DNA of 64,000 nt from Roseovarius sp. SCSIO 43702 (GCF_019599045.1 NZ_CP080623.1:1944501-2008500); one strand, 5' to 3'; positions 38,721 to 49,408 are shown, counted from the first letter of the stretch. The notes: generated by a model not told the origin, from the sequence alone. A program made the numbers and translations.

Positions 38721-39022
38721 GCTCTTTCCTTCAGGTTTGCCGGGGGCGCGAGGCACCGACCGGCTTTTTCTTGGCAAGAGGGCACCGGCCCCGCTCGGCG
38801 GCAGCCACGGCCCTCTCCGTTCACACGATGAAAATGGGGCGACGCATCGCGCCTTTCAACCTGCCTGCCCGCAGAATGGCCCGACCCGCCACGCAGCACA
38901 ACCGTCAATCTCGTCCTGACGCAGGGTCGAAAAGCCCGCAGGTCACGAAAAAGGGAGGGATCCATCGTCAGGACCCCTCGCCCTTCATTCTTCCTGCGGC
39001 GCCCGGACGCGCCCGCGCGGCG
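38721..39022. other. 302-bp intergenic region upstream of lon
   Basis: No gene is seen. It contains the putative heat-shock promoter of lon and the sequence downstream of the microprotein candidate at 39023-39091. Confidence 0.6.
38832..38860 (-). promoter_or_regulatory. Sigma-32 (RpoH)-type promoter of lon
   Basis: Leftward reading gives GTTGAAA (38854-38860), a 14-bp spacer, then CCCCATTT (38832-38839). This agrees with the CTTGAAA/CCCCATNT heat-shock consensus except for the first base. It is 112-140 bp upstream of the lon ATG, and lon is a classic RpoH target. Confidence 0.6.
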
Positions 39023-39091
39023 TCAGACCACCGCGACGATGACCACCAGCGACGCGACGATCCAGCTGTTTGCGAAAACGGCGAAATGCAT
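39023..39091 (-). CDS. Putative 22-residue single-helix membrane microprotein
   Basis: A 22-codon frame starts at ATG 39091 with a strong GGAGGG ribosome site 6 bp upstream. The peptide starts MHFAVFANSW and then is almost only Ile, Val, Ala, Leu and Ser, as expected for one membrane-spanning helix; it ends at TGA. No homologue is recognised. It is divergent from the membrane protein at 39272. The good ribosome site and complete hydrophobic frame are the only evidence. Confidence 0.45.
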   Translation of the reverse strand: MHFAVFANSWIVASLVVIVAVV

Positions 39092-39271
39092 GTCGATCCC
39101 TCCAGATGTGTTGAGGAGTAAATGCTTAGGTCGCCGCATTGGTTCCTGCACAGTCAGGAAATACTTACCCGAAGGGGCCGGATCCTCGTGCTTTCTCCCT
39201 GCTCCTGCCGCGATTGCGCCACGGTTTCGGGCGAGACTTTCACCGTCTCGGATCACAGATTTCAGGGCTTC

Positions 39272-40135
39272 ATGAAAAACATTCTTCTCCGGCTGGGCCG
39301 AACACTGCAGCGCAATCTCCATCGCAATCGGCGGCGGCTCCTTGTCGGCGCCTTTCTGTCCTTCGCCCTTGGCGTCGCGAAATCGCCCGAGGGCCAGGCT
39401 CCGATGATATTCGGTCTGTCCGCGCTGATACTCTTCGGGGGAATGGCGATCGCCGTGATCGTGCTGCTGCCATGGTTCCGGGCGATGATCGAGATCGTGC
39501 TGACCGGCTTCCTGCTGGCCGACCTGTCCGAACCGGTCTGGCAGGACTGGGCGTGGATACATGACGGCAACAGATCACTCGTCATGTGCGTGGTTCTGCT
39601 GATACTGTCGCAACTCTACTGCTCCCCTCTGCTCGACCGGATGCTGAAACTGCGCCACTGCACCTCGAAAACCCGCGCGCGAACGTCTCTCGGGGCGGCC
39701 ACGGTATTCCATGCGCTTGCGGGAACTCCGGCGCAGGCAAAGCATCTTCTCGACGCCGACAGGACCGAGCTCTTCGAACATCCTGACGGAGACGAATCCC
39801 GCATCCGCCTCATCGAACGCCTGCCCGGCGGCGCCCGCGTGGAAGAGCTTTACGTGATCCTCGAGGAGAAGTGGCCACTGTTGCGTGACTTCGAATGGTA
39901 TCTCGTCCGCAGCGAGGTGCATGTGCCGGTTAGCGCGGGCCGGAACCGGCTCGAACTCGTCGAAACCCCGCGCGGCACCGTGGTGCTGCAGTCCAGCACC
40001 GCCCTGCTCATGCCGCTGCGCGTTGCCTTGTTGCAGTGGATCGACGATGCGCAGGGCCGCGATCTGGACCAAAAGCTTGCGCGTCTCGAAAAGCGCGAGT
40101 GGGCGGAGGGAGGCAGCTCTGTCGTCTTTGCCTGA
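39272..40135 (+). CDS. Unknown membrane protein with C-terminal cytosolic domain
   Basis: 287 residues from ATG 39272. A basic N-terminus (LGRTLQRNLHRNRRR) precedes three to four hydrophobic segments (RLLVGAFLSFALGVA, MIFGLSALILFGGMAIAVIV, SLVMCVVLLILSQLY), then a ~150-residue soluble part with a VEELYVILEEKWPLLRDFEWYLVRSE segment. The family is not recognised. An in-frame ATG at 39122 with GAGGAG 3 bp upstream would add 50 residues of atypical, Cys-rich sequence and cannot be excluded. It converges on tgt with 21 bp between. Confidence 0.6.
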   Translation: MKNILLRLGRTLQRNLHRNRRRLLVGAFLSFALGVAKSPEGQAPMIFGLSALILFGGMAIAVIVLLPWFRAMIEIVLTGFLLADLSEPVWQDWAWIHDGNRSLVMCVVLLILSQLYCSPLLDRMLKLRHCTSKTRARTSLGAATVFHALAGTPAQAKHLLDADRTELFEHPDGDESRIRLIERLPGGARVEELYVILEEKWPLLRDFEWYLVRSEVHVPVSAGRNRLELVETPRGTVVLQSSTALLMPLRVALLQWIDDAQGRDLDQKLARLEKREWAEGGSSVVFA

Positions 40136-40156
40136 CATGCGCGGTCAGGCTGGGCA

Positions 40157-41287
<1,131 letters not shown>

Positions 41288-41439
41288 GTCGCCCGCCATC
41301 CCCTCGATCTGCGCTGCCGCGGCTTCTCTACGCCGCTTCGGCGCCGCTTGCAAAACGCTTTCCTCTTCCCTTGCATCGAACCAAACCGCCGCTCGCGTGT
41401 TGGAGAGGGATGCTGCTCTTGTCCTGCCGGGAACGCTTG

Positions 41440-43101
41440 ATGACCTCTCTGCACGTCCTGTTCCGTATCCTCGTCTGCACATTCGCCTTCGCCGTGACGT
41501 CCGCCTTGCCCGCGACCGCGCAGGAGCCGTTCTTCGAGATCGACCGGCTCAATGCCGGACTTCCCGCACCGCCCGACGCGATCAATCGCACCACGCCGCG
41601 CTCGGCGATGGAAAGCCTTCAGCGGGTCATCGCGCGCGAGGATTACGCCGCCGCCGCGCATCTCTTCGACCTTTCCGACATCGACCCCGCGCAACAGCCC
41701 GAGATCGGCGCGCGGATCGCCGAGCAATTCGCCATCGTGCTCGAACGCCAGGTGCTGATCCCCTGGAACGACCTGTCAGACAGGCCCGATGGCTGGATCG
41801 ACGGTTCCGACAAGGAGCCCGGCACGGGCCGTGTCCGCCGCTCGATCCTGCTCACCCTGCTCGAGGGCGACGACCACCCGATCCCGCTGCGGCTCAACCG
41901 GGTGAAGCCCGACGGCGCCGACCCGGCCTGGGTCATCTCCGCGCCCACCGTCCGCGCGATCCCCGCGCTCTACGAGAAGTTCAAACCCACCGCGCTCGAA
42001 CAGGCGATGCCCGAGGCGCTGCGCGATCGCGGACCCTTCGGCATGTATTACTGGGAATGGGTGCTCCTGCCGGCCGTGATCGCGCTCGCCATCCTGGCGG
42101 GATACATCGCCTTCCGCCTCACCGGTTGGCTGGGCAGCCTCTCGAGCCGGCGCTTCGTGCAATCCATCGTCCGCGCCTTCCGCTGGCCGGCGACCATCGC
42201 CACCGTGGCTTTCGTGGTGGCCTTCGCCACCAGTCGCCTCTTCGTCGTCACCGGGCCGGTGAGCGTGGTGATCCAGCCGCTGGTGCTCCTGGGCTACATC
42301 ATCGCGGCCGCCCTCGCGGCGGTGCTGGTGGCCGACGAGGTCTTCGACCGCGTATCGCTCAACACGCCCGCCGACCTCGCCGATCCGGCGAACGCCCACC
42401 GCCGCAGCCTCGCGACCCTCATCTCGGGCATCCGCAAATTCGTGATCGTCACCGCCGTCATCCTCGGCGCGATCACCTTGCTGGGCTCGATCGAGCTGTT
42501 CAACTCGGTGGGCTACACGCTTCTGGCGGGCGCGGGCGCGATCACCATCGTGCTGGGCTTCGCCGCGCGCGAGGTGCTGGGCAACCTCCTCGCCGCCGTG
42601 CAGATCGCGCTCAACCGGTCGGCCCGGATCGGCGATCTCATCGTCTTCGAGGGGCAGTTCTGCACGGTGGAGCGCATCCATTTCACCTATGTCCAGCTCC
42701 TCGTCTGGACCGGCAACCGCTACATCGTCCCGGTGAGCGAATTCGTCTCGAACGCGTTCGAGAACCTGTCGGCGGGCGACCACAAGATGATCCGCCCCGT
42801 GACCGTGACACTCCATCACGAGGCCGATGTCGGCGCGCTGCGCGATGCCTTCGGCGACATCATGGACAAGGTCGACGACGGCACGCTCGGGGATCGTGAC
42901 AAGGCCTTCGTCGCCGTGACCGAACAGGACATGTTCGGCAAGAAGGTGCTTTTCGCCCTGCCGACCCCCGACCAGTCGACCTTCTGGATGCTCGAATGCG
43001 CGGCGCGCGAGGCGATACTGGACCGCGCCGCCGCCATCGCCCGCGAGACCGGAAAGCCCATGCTCCCCGAGATACCCGCCCGCGACATGCCGGGCAGCTA
43101 G
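41440..43101 (+). CDS. MscS-family mechanosensitive channel
   Basis: 553 residues. A signal peptide ([27 protein letters not shown]) leads a ~180-residue periplasmic domain, then five hydrophobic segments. The pore helix lies in [37 protein letters not shown], rich in Gly/Ala as in MscS TM3, followed by the beta domain ([19 protein letters not shown]). It should open on membrane tension during hypo-osmotic shock. ATG 41440 is preferred for the signal peptide; ATG 41410 is in frame. It is divergent from tgt. Confidence 0.9.
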   Translation: MTSLHVLFRILVCTFAFAVTSALPATAQEPFFEIDRLNAGLPAPPDAINRTTPRSAMESLQRVIAREDYAAAAHLFDLSDIDPAQQPEIGARIAEQFAIVLERQVLIPWNDLSDRPDGWIDGSDKEPGTGRVRRSILLTLLEGDDHPIPLRLNRVKPDGADPAWVISAPTVRAIPALYEKFKPTALEQAMPEALRDRGPFGMYYWEWVLLPAVIALAILAGYIAFRLTGWLGSLSSRRFVQSIVRAFRWPATIATVAFVVAFATSRLFVVTGPVSVVIQPLVLLGYIIAAALAAVLVADEVFDRVSLNTPADLADPANAHRRSLATLISGIRKFVIVTAVILGAITLLGSIELFNSVGYTLLAGAGAITIVLGFAAREVLGNLLAAVQIALNRSARIGDLIVFEGQFCTVERIHFTYVQLLVWTGNRYIVPVSEFVSNAFENLSAGDHKMIRPVTVTLHHEADVGALRDAFGDIMDKVDDGTLGDRDKAFVAVTEQDMFGKKVLFALPTPDQSTFWMLECAAREAILDRAAAIARETGKPMLPEIPARDMPGS

Positions 43102-43176
43102 CCCGCCCTTGCACCTCGCCCGAAAAACGCGATGATGGGCGGTCCACCCCGACGCAATCGCGAGAAGGAGTTCCCG

Positions 43177-44583
43177 ATGCCCGATGACGACACCTCCAAC
43201 CAGCTGCAATTCGGATGGGAGGAGTGGATTTCGTTACCCGGTCTCGGTGTTCCCGCGATCCGTGCCAAGGTCGATACCGGCGCGCGCACCTCGGCGCTCC
43301 ACGCCTTCGATATCGAAACCTTCGGGCCCAAGACCAAGCCCAAGGTCCGTTTCACGCTTCACCCGATCCCGGGGCGTGACGACCTCGTGATTCCCTGCTC
43401 TGCGCCCATCGTCGACCGGCGCGAGGTCACGTCCTCCAACGGCGAGAAGGAAAGCCGCTACGTCATCGAGACCGAGATGGAGGTCGCCGGCGAAAGCTGG
43501 CCCATCGAGATCACGCTCACCAACCGCTACGGCATGGCAAGCCGGATGCTGCTCGGCCGCCAGGCGCTCAAGGATCACATCTCCATCGTCGCCACCGACC
43601 GCTTCATGCAGCCCGAGCTGAGCTACGACGTCTACCACACCTCCAAGATGCGGCGCGAGGCACCCGAGCGTTCGCTGCGCGTCGCCGTGCTTTCGCGCGA
43701 GGACAACTACTCGACCCGCCGCCTCGTCGAGGAAGGCGAGAAGCGCGGACATACCGTCGAGGTCATCAACACCACCCGCTGTTACATGGCGCTCAACGCC
43801 ATGGCTCCCGAGGTGCATTACGACGGCAAGCGCCTGCCGCGCTTCGACGCGGTCATCCCGCGCATCGGCGCGTCGATCACGCCCTACGGCGCCGCCATCG
43901 TGCGACAGTTCGAGACGATCGGCACCTGGTGCGTGAACGGCTCGGCCGGGATCACCGCGTCGCGCGACAAGCTCCACGCGCACCAGATCATGGCGCGCGC
44001 GCGCATCGGGATGCCCAACACGGCCTTCGCGGCGAGCCCCCGCGACACCCACAACATCATCCAGCTCGTCGGCACCGCGCCACTCATCGTCAAGCTGCTC
44101 GAATCGACCCAGGGCAAGGGCGTCGTGCTGGCCGAGACGAAGAAGGCGGCCGAGAGCGTCATCGACGCCTTCCGGGGCCTCAAGGCGAACTTCCTCGTGC
44201 AGGATTTCGTGAAGGAAGCCGCGGGCGAGGACATCCGCTGCCTCGTCATCGGCGGCAAGGTCGTGGCCTCGATGAAACGCACCGGGGCCGAGGGCGATTT
44301 CCGCTCGAACCTCCACCGCGGCGGCACGGCCAAGTCGGTGCGTATCTCGAAGGAAGAGCGCGAGACCGCGGTGCGCGCGGCCAAGGCGTTCGACCTCAAC
44401 ATGGCCGGCGTGGACCTCCTGCGCTCCGAGGCCGGTCCGAAGATCCTCGAGGTCAACTCGTCGCCGGGCTTCGAAGGCATCGAGAGCTCGACCGGCAAGA
44501 ACATCGTGGGCAAGCTCTACGAGGCCATCGAGGCCAAGGTGCGCCCTGCGCCCATTCGTCGCCGCAAGGCAACCGGCGGGTAG
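43177..44583 (+). CDS. RimB-RimK fusion: retropepsin-like protease domain + ATP-grasp glutamate ligase
   Basis: 468 residues. The N-terminal ~155 residues are a RimB/ATP-dependent zinc protease (PF05618) domain with the aspartyl-protease-like DTG triad (residues 33-35, VDTGARTSALHA) and LLGRQAL. The rest (from ~166) is a RimK ATP-grasp ligase: LRVAVLSREDNYSTRRL, the nucleotide site VKLLESTQGKGVVLAE, VQDFVKEAAGEDIRCLVIG and the metal-binding KILEVNSSPGFEGIE. RimK adds glutamates to ribosomal protein S6 and RimB opposes or tunes it in pseudomonads, where they are separate genes. AAGGAG precedes ATG 43177. Confidence 0.88.
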   Translation: MPDDDTSNQLQFGWEEWISLPGLGVPAIRAKVDTGARTSALHAFDIETFGPKTKPKVRFTLHPIPGRDDLVIPCSAPIVDRREVTSSNGEKESRYVIETEMEVAGESWPIEITLTNRYGMASRMLLGRQALKDHISIVATDRFMQPELSYDVYHTSKMRREAPERSLRVAVLSREDNYSTRRLVEEGEKRGHTVEVINTTRCYMALNAMAPEVHYDGKRLPRFDAVIPRIGASITPYGAAIVRQFETIGTWCVNGSAGITASRDKLHAHQIMARARIGMPNTAFAASPRDTHNIIQLVGTAPLIVKLLESTQGKGVVLAETKKAAESVIDAFRGLKANFLVQDFVKEAAGEDIRCLVIGGKVVASMKRTGAEGDFRSNLHRGGTAKSVRISKEERETAVRAAKAFDLNMAGVDLLRSEAGPKILEVNSSPGFEGIESSTGKNIVGKLYEAIEAKVRPAPIRRRKATGG

Positions 44584-44648
44584 CCCCTCTGGACGTTGCG
44601 GGACACAAACCTTATATCTTTGGTCAAGAACACCGACCGGAGTGGCCC

Positions 44649-45011
44649 ATGACCGAAACGACGCAGAAGATCGAAGGCGCCCCCCTCATCGCGCCCTCGA
44701 CGACCGATCATCCGCTGCACGAGCAGATCGTCGAGGCCTGCCGGTCCGTCTACGACCCCGAGATCCCGGTCAACATCTACGACCTCGGTCTCATCTACAC
44801 GATCGAGATCGACGAGGAGAACGCGGTCAGGATCATCATGACGCTCACCGCCCCCGGCTGTCCCGTCGCGGGCGAGATGCCCGGCTGGGTCGCCGAGGCG
44901 GTCGAGCCGCTTCCGGGGGTGAAGCAGGTCGAGGTCACGCTGACCTGGGAGCCGCCCTGGGGCATGGACATGATGAGCGACGAGGCCCGGCTCGAACTGG
45001 GCTTCATGTAA
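44649..45011 (+). CDS. sufT: SufT-like DUF59/MIP18 family Fe-S maturation protein
   Basis: 120-residue DUF59 protein with YDPEIPVNIYDLGLIYTIEI, the Cys of LTAPGCPVAGEMPG and VTLTWEPPWGMDMMS. This form is found at the end of suf operons and helps Fe-S cluster maturation. Here it is beside an A-type carrier gene, 29 bp downstream, which supports the role, but the core sufBCDS genes are not in the window. Confidence 0.88.
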   Translation: MTETTQKIEGAPLIAPSTTDHPLHEQIVEACRSVYDPEIPVNIYDLGLIYTIEIDEENAVRIIMTLTAPGCPVAGEMPGWVAEAVEPLPGVKQVEVTLTWEPPWGMDMMSDEARLELGFM

Positions 45012-45040
45012 CTTGGTCAATGACTTGAAAGGCTGAATTC

Positions 45041-45406
45041 ATGTTCGGTATTCCCGGCAGGCAGGCCGTCACCCTGACATCCAAGGCCGCCGCCCAGATC
45101 GCGAAGCTGATGCAGAAGGAAGGTCATTCCGGCCTTCGCATCGGCGTCAAGAAGGGCGGCTGCGCGGGCATGGAATACACCATGGACTACGTCGACGAAA
45201 CCGACCCCAACGACGAGGTGGTCGAACAGGACGGCGCGCGCATCATGATCGCGCCCATGGCCCAGATGTTCCTCTTCGGGACCGAGATCGACTACGAGAC
45301 GACGCTGCTCGAATCCGGCTTCCGGTTCAACAATCCCAACGTGACCGAAGCCTGCGGATGCGGTGAATCGATCAAGTTCGACGAAACCCTCGGCCAGGAA
45401 AAATGA
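45041..45406 (+). CDS. A-type iron-sulfur carrier (HesB/IscA/SufA family)
   Basis: 121-residue Fe-S carrier. The three cluster-ligand cysteines are present: Cys41 in KKGGCAGMEY, and Cys105 and Cys107 in TEACGCGESI. It accepts or delivers Fe-S clusters in assembly. It follows the SufT-like gene and overlaps the TfoX-N gene by 4 bp. Confidence 0.92.
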   Translation: MFGIPGRQAVTLTSKAAAQIAKLMQKEGHSGLRIGVKKGGCAGMEYTMDYVDETDPNDEVVEQDGARIMIAPMAQMFLFGTEIDYETTLLESGFRFNNPNVTEACGCGESIKFDETLGQEK

Positions 45407-45732
45407 GCGTCTCGGACGCCGACATCGCCCATGCCACCGACCTTTTCGACGGGCTGGGCGGGATCGGCACGCGCCGGATGATGGGCGGGCTCTGCCTCTA
45501 TTCCGACGGCATTATCTTCGCCATACTCCTCTCCGACGGCCGCCTCCACCTCAAGGCGCGCGCGCCGGGGATGATCGCCCGGCTCGAGGCGATGGGCGCC
45601 GAGCGCTGGATGCCCGCGCGCCCCGACGGGACGCCGGTGGCCATGCCCTACTGGTCCCTGCCCGACGCGGCCCTTGACGATCCCGGCATCGCCTGCGATC
45701 TCGCGCGGGACACGCTGAGAGGGCTTCACTGA
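45403..45732 (+). CDS. TfoX/Sxy N-terminal domain protein
   Basis: 109-residue stand-alone TfoX_N domain (PF04993) with GGIGTRRMMGGLCLYSDGIIFAILLSDGRLHLKA. The C-terminal TfoX domain of competence regulators is absent, so a competence role is not implied. It overlaps the A-type carrier gene and ends 1 bp before tpiA. Confidence 0.82.
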   Translation: MSVSDADIAHATDLFDGLGGIGTRRMMGGLCLYSDGIIFAILLSDGRLHLKARAPGMIARLEAMGAERWMPARPDGTPVAMPYWSLPDAALDDPGIACDLARDTLRGLH

Positions 45733-45733
45733 C

Positions 45734-46480
45734 ATGCGCCGCAAACTTGCCGCCGGAAACTGGAAGATGAACGGCACGGGCCGGAATCTTGTGGAGATCG
45801 AGACACTGGCCCGCGACCATGCCGAAAGCGTCGTCGACCTCATCCTCTGCCCCCCCGCCACCTTGATCGAACGCGCCGCGCGCGTCGCTGGCCCCGTTCT
45901 GATCGGCGGGCAGGATTGCCACGCGGAAGCCTCGGGCGCGCATACCGGCGACATTTCCGCCCTCCAGTTGCGCGACGCGGGCGCGCGCGCCGTGATCCTC
46001 GGCCATTCCGAGCGCCGCGAGGCGCACGAGGAGGACAGCGCCATGGTCCGCGAGAAGGCGCGCGCCGCCCATGCCGAGAACCTCACCGCGATCATCTGCG
46101 TGGGCGAAACCCTCGCGCAGCGCGAGGCACAGAACACGCTCGACATCATCGGCGCGCAGCTTTCGCTCTCGGTCCCCGACAGCGCCACGGGCCACAACAC
46201 CGTGATCGCCTACGAGCCGATCTGGGCCATCGGCACCGGCAAGGTGCCCTCCACCGACCAGATCGGCGAGGTGCATGATTTCATCCGCTCCCGCCTCGAA
46301 CGCCGCTTCGGCGCGGGCGTCGGGCGCTCGGTCCGTCTCCTCTACGGCGGCTCGGTGAAGCCCGACAACGCGGCGCAGATCTTCGCGGTCTCGAACGTGG
46401 ACGGCGCGCTGGTGGGCGGCGCCTCGCTCAGGGCGGCGGATTTCTCGCCCATCGTCGCGGCGCTCGAGGCCACGGCCTAG
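45734..46480 (+). CDS. tpiA: Triosephosphate isomerase
   Basis: 248-residue TIM barrel interconverting dihydroxyacetone phosphate and glyceraldehyde 3-phosphate. The catalytic Lys is in AAGNWKMNG, the His in VILGHSERREAHEE, the Glu and loop 6 in AYEPIWAIGTGKVPS, and the phosphate loop in LLYGGSVKPDN. Length and motifs are standard. Confidence 0.96.
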   Translation: MRRKLAAGNWKMNGTGRNLVEIETLARDHAESVVDLILCPPATLIERAARVAGPVLIGGQDCHAEASGAHTGDISALQLRDAGARAVILGHSERREAHEEDSAMVREKARAAHAENLTAIICVGETLAQREAQNTLDIIGAQLSLSVPDSATGHNTVIAYEPIWAIGTGKVPSTDQIGEVHDFIRSRLERRFGAGVGRSVRLLYGGSVKPDNAAQIFAVSNVDGALVGGASLRAADFSPIVAALEATA

Positions 46481-46512
46481 ACAACCCCGACACCGCCCGC
46501 CAAGGTGCCGCC

Positions 46513-47454
46513 ATGGCCCCGCGCAAGATCATCATCGACACCGATCCCGGCCAGGACGACGCCGTCGCGATCCTTCTGGCGCTTGCCAGTCCCGACGCGC
46601 TGGAGGTGCTCGCCATCACCTGCGTGGCGGGCAACGTGCCGCTGGCGCTGACCACGCGAAATGCGCGTATCGTCCGAGAGTTGGCGGGCAAACCTCATGT
46701 TCCGGTCCATGCCGGTTGCGACCGCCCGCTCACCCGGCCTCTCGTCACCGCCGAACATGTGCATGGCCGCACCGGCCTCGACGGTCCCGACCTCCCCGCG
46801 CCGCGCCTGCCGCTGGCCGAGACCCACGCCGTCGACCGGATCATTGACACCCTGCGCGCGGCGCCCGGGGGCACCGTCACCCTCTGCGCGCTCGGGCCGC
46901 TCACCAACATCGCGACCGCGCTCACTCGCGCGCCCGACATCGCACCGCGCGTGGCCGGGATCGTGCTCATGGGTGGCGCGCGCGTGGGCGGCGGCAACGT
47001 CACGCCGGCGGCCGAGTTCAACATCCATGTCGACCCGCAAGCCGCTGATATCGTGTTCCGATCCGGCGTCCCGCTTACCGTGATCCCGCTGGATGTCACG
47101 CACAAGGCCCTCGTCACCCGCGCGCGCAACGACCGGATCCGCGCCATCGGCACACCCGTCGCGCGCGCCGTGGCCGACCTGACGGGGTTCCTCGACCGCT
47201 ACGACCCCGAGAAATTCGGCACCGCCGGCGCCCCGCTCCACGATCCCTGCGTCATCGCGTGGCTGCTCGCGCCCGACCTCTTCTCGGGTCGCCGCATCAA
47301 TGTCGAGATCGAGACGCGCTCCGAGTTGACCATGGGCATGACCGTTGCCGACTGGTGGGGCGTGACCGACCGCCCGCCCAACGCGCTTTTCCTGGGCGAT
47401 ATCGACGCCGACGGATTTTTCGACCTCCTGACCGAAAGGCTGGCCAGACCATGA
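46513..47454 (+). CDS. Inosine/uridine-preferring nucleoside hydrolase
   Basis: 313-residue nucleoside hydrolase that cleaves the N-glycosidic bond of ribonucleosides. The Ca2+/ribose-binding motif IIIDTDPGQDDAVAILLAL starts at residue ~5, AITCVAGNV follows, and NIHVDPQAADIVFRSGVP and the late DPCVIAWLL Asp complete the site. Base specificity is not readable. It overlaps the downstream GNAT gene by 4 bp. Confidence 0.92.
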   Translation: MAPRKIIIDTDPGQDDAVAILLALASPDALEVLAITCVAGNVPLALTTRNARIVRELAGKPHVPVHAGCDRPLTRPLVTAEHVHGRTGLDGPDLPAPRLPLAETHAVDRIIDTLRAAPGGTVTLCALGPLTNIATALTRAPDIAPRVAGIVLMGGARVGGGNVTPAAEFNIHVDPQAADIVFRSGVPLTVIPLDVTHKALVTRARNDRIRAIGTPVARAVADLTGFLDRYDPEKFGTAGAPLHDPCVIAWLLAPDLFSGRRINVEIETRSELTMGMTVADWWGVTDRPPNALFLGDIDADGFFDLLTERLARP

Positions 47455-47897
47455 CCGCGCTCACCCTCGCCACCGCTGATGACCTCACCGCGCTCCTGCC
47501 GCTCGTGGCGGCCTTCCACGCCGAGGAAGGCATCACGCAGGACGACGAGACGCGGGAACTGGCCCTCGTGCCCCTGCTCGACGGCTCGCCGCATGGCGCC
47601 GTCTACCTTGCCGGCCCACGCCGTGCGCCGATCGGCTACGCCGCCATCTCCTTCGGCTGGTCGCTCGAATTCGGCGGGCTCGACGGCTTCCTCGACGAGA
47701 TCTACATCCGTCCCGGCGTGCGCGGTCGCGGCATCGGAAGCGAGATCCTGCGCTCGCTGCCCAAGGCGCTCGCCGCGCACGGGCTCCGCGCCCTCCATCT
47801 CGAGGTGCATCGCGAGAACGCGAAGGCCCGCGCGCTCTACGAACGCCTTCGATTTTCCCCGCGCGAGGACTACATGCTGATGAGCCGCAAACTCTGA
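47451..47897 (+). CDS. GNAT-family N-acetyltransferase
   Basis: 148-residue acetyltransferase. FLDEIYIRPGVRGRGIGSEILRSL is the acetyl-CoA-binding motif A and LEVHRENAKARALYERLRF is motif B. Its ATG overlaps the nucleoside hydrolase stop (ATGA). Substrate unknown; small GNATs of this form often modify amino acids or polyamines. Confidence 0.87.
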   Translation: MTALTLATADDLTALLPLVAAFHAEEGITQDDETRELALVPLLDGSPHGAVYLAGPRRAPIGYAAISFGWSLEFGGLDGFLDEIYIRPGVRGRGIGSEILRSLPKALAAHGLRALHLEVHRENAKARALYERLRFSPREDYMLMSRKL

Positions 47898-47906
47898 AAG
47901 CCCGCG

Positions 47907-49334
47907 ATGACCCTCACGATTCCCTTCGACAACAGCTATGCCACCCTGCCCGCCGGGTTCTACACCCGCCTCGACCCCACGCCGGTCAAGGCACCGGCGC
48001 TCGTGGCCTTCAACCGCCCGCTGGCCGACGAGCTGGGGATCGACACGCGCGATACCGACGAGGCCGACCTCACCGCCATCTTCTCCGGCAACGCCGTGCC
48101 CGAGGGCGCGGCGCCCCTCGCCCAGCTCTATGCCGGGCATCAGTTCGGCGGCTTCTCGCCCCAGCTCGGCGACGGGCGCGCGATCCTCCTGGGCGAGGTG
48201 ATCGACCGGCACGGCAAGCGCCGCGACATTCAGCTCAAGGGCTCCGGCCCCACCCCCTACAGCCGCATGGGCGACGGGCGCGCGTGGCTGGGCCCGGTCC
48301 TGCGCGAATACGTGGTCAGCGAGGCGATGCATGCGCTCGGCATCCCGACCACCCGCGCCCTCGCCGCCGTCACCACCGGAGAGCCGGTGTTCCGCGAAGA
48401 GGGCGGCCTGCCCGGTGCGGTGCTCACCCGCGTGGCCGCAAGCCATATCCGGGTCGGCACCTTCCAGGTCTTTCTCGCCCGCCGCGATCTCGCCTCGCTG
48501 CGCCGGCTCTTCGATTATACCCGTGCGCGCCACTACCCCGAAACGGAGACCCCGGCCCAGCTTCTGCGCGCGGTGATCGCGCGGCAGGCCCGGCTCATCG
48601 CGGCGTGGGAGGGCGTGGGCTTCATCCATGGCGTGATGAACACCGACAACACGGCGCTCTCGGGCGAAACGATCGACTACGGGCCTTGCGCCTTCATGGA
48701 TCGCTTCCACCCCGACACGGTCTTTTCGTCGATCGACGCCCATGGCCGCTACGCCTATTCGAACCAGCGCAACGTGATCGTCTGGAACCTCGCGCAGTTC
48801 GCCACCTGCCTCGTGCCGCTCCACGACGATCAGGACGCCGCGGTCGAGGAGATGACGCGCGACATCCACGCCATGCCCGACCTCATCGCGCGCGAGCGCC
48901 GCGCCGCCTTCGGGTGCAAGATCGGCCTGGCCGAGGCCGCGCCCGAAGACCAGCCGCTCATCGACGAGCTGCTGGCGCTGATGACCGAGGGACAGGCCGA
49001 CTTCACCAACACCTTCCGCGCCCTCGCCGACGGCGACGCGCGCGACCAGGTCACCGACCGCGCGGCCTTCGACGCATGGGCCGCGCGCTGGCAGGCGCGG
49101 CTTGAGACCGAAGAGGACCCGACCGCCACGATGCGCGCCGCGAACCCCTGGGTGATCCCCCGCAACCACCGGATCGAGCAGATGATCGAGGCCGCCGTGG
49201 CGGGCGATCTCGCCCCGTTCGAGCGGCTGATGGACGCCCTCGCGACCCCTTACGAGGCGCAGCCCGCATACGCCGATCTCACCCGTCCGCCCACGCCCTC
49301 GGAGGTGGTGCAGCGCACGTTCTGCGGCACGTAA
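47907..49334 (+). CDS. selO: Protein adenylyltransferase SelO
   Basis: 475-residue SelO/YdiU pseudokinase that transfers AMP to proteins. [11 protein letters not shown], the inverted nucleotide site [27 protein letters not shown], and the metal-binding HGVMNTDN are all intact. The C-terminus [12 protein letters not shown] keeps the conserved Cys that is selenocysteine in animal homologues. It ends 75 bp before the antiporter gene. Confidence 0.94.
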   Translation: MTLTIPFDNSYATLPAGFYTRLDPTPVKAPALVAFNRPLADELGIDTRDTDEADLTAIFSGNAVPEGAAPLAQLYAGHQFGGFSPQLGDGRAILLGEVIDRHGKRRDIQLKGSGPTPYSRMGDGRAWLGPVLREYVVSEAMHALGIPTTRALAAVTTGEPVFREEGGLPGAVLTRVAASHIRVGTFQVFLARRDLASLRRLFDYTRARHYPETETPAQLLRAVIARQARLIAAWEGVGFIHGVMNTDNTALSGETIDYGPCAFMDRFHPDTVFSSIDAHGRYAYSNQRNVIVWNLAQFATCLVPLHDDQDAAVEEMTRDIHAMPDLIARERRAAFGCKIGLAEAAPEDQPLIDELLALMTEGQADFTNTFRALADGDARDQVTDRAAFDAWAARWQARLETEEDPTATMRAANPWVIPRNHRIEQMIEAAVAGDLAPFERLMDALATPYEAQPAYADLTRPPTPSEVVQRTFCGT

Positions 49335-49343
49335 ACTCTGGCA

Positions 49344-49363
49344 CCCTCCCGGGGGGCGTGGTA
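49344..49363 (+). terminator. Possible terminator after selO
   Basis: CACCCTCCCGGGGGGCGTG can fold weakly. Its 15-bp core CCCGGGGGGCGTGGT also occurs after trmFO at 61523-61537. Confidence 0.35.
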
Positions 49364-49408
49364 GGCGGGACGCCACGTCATCCGCCTTCGCGCCCGGACC
49401 GCACAGAC

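Noticed and set aside
36315..38831. 838-codon open frame antisense to lon
   Set aside because: Shadow of lon; composition and lack of motifs.
45403..45732. Competence regulator TfoX
   Set aside because: Only the N-terminal domain is present and no competence genes are near.
47199..49376. 725-codon open frame antisense to nucleoside hydrolase, GNAT and SelO genes
   Set aside because: Crosses three real genes; no domain.
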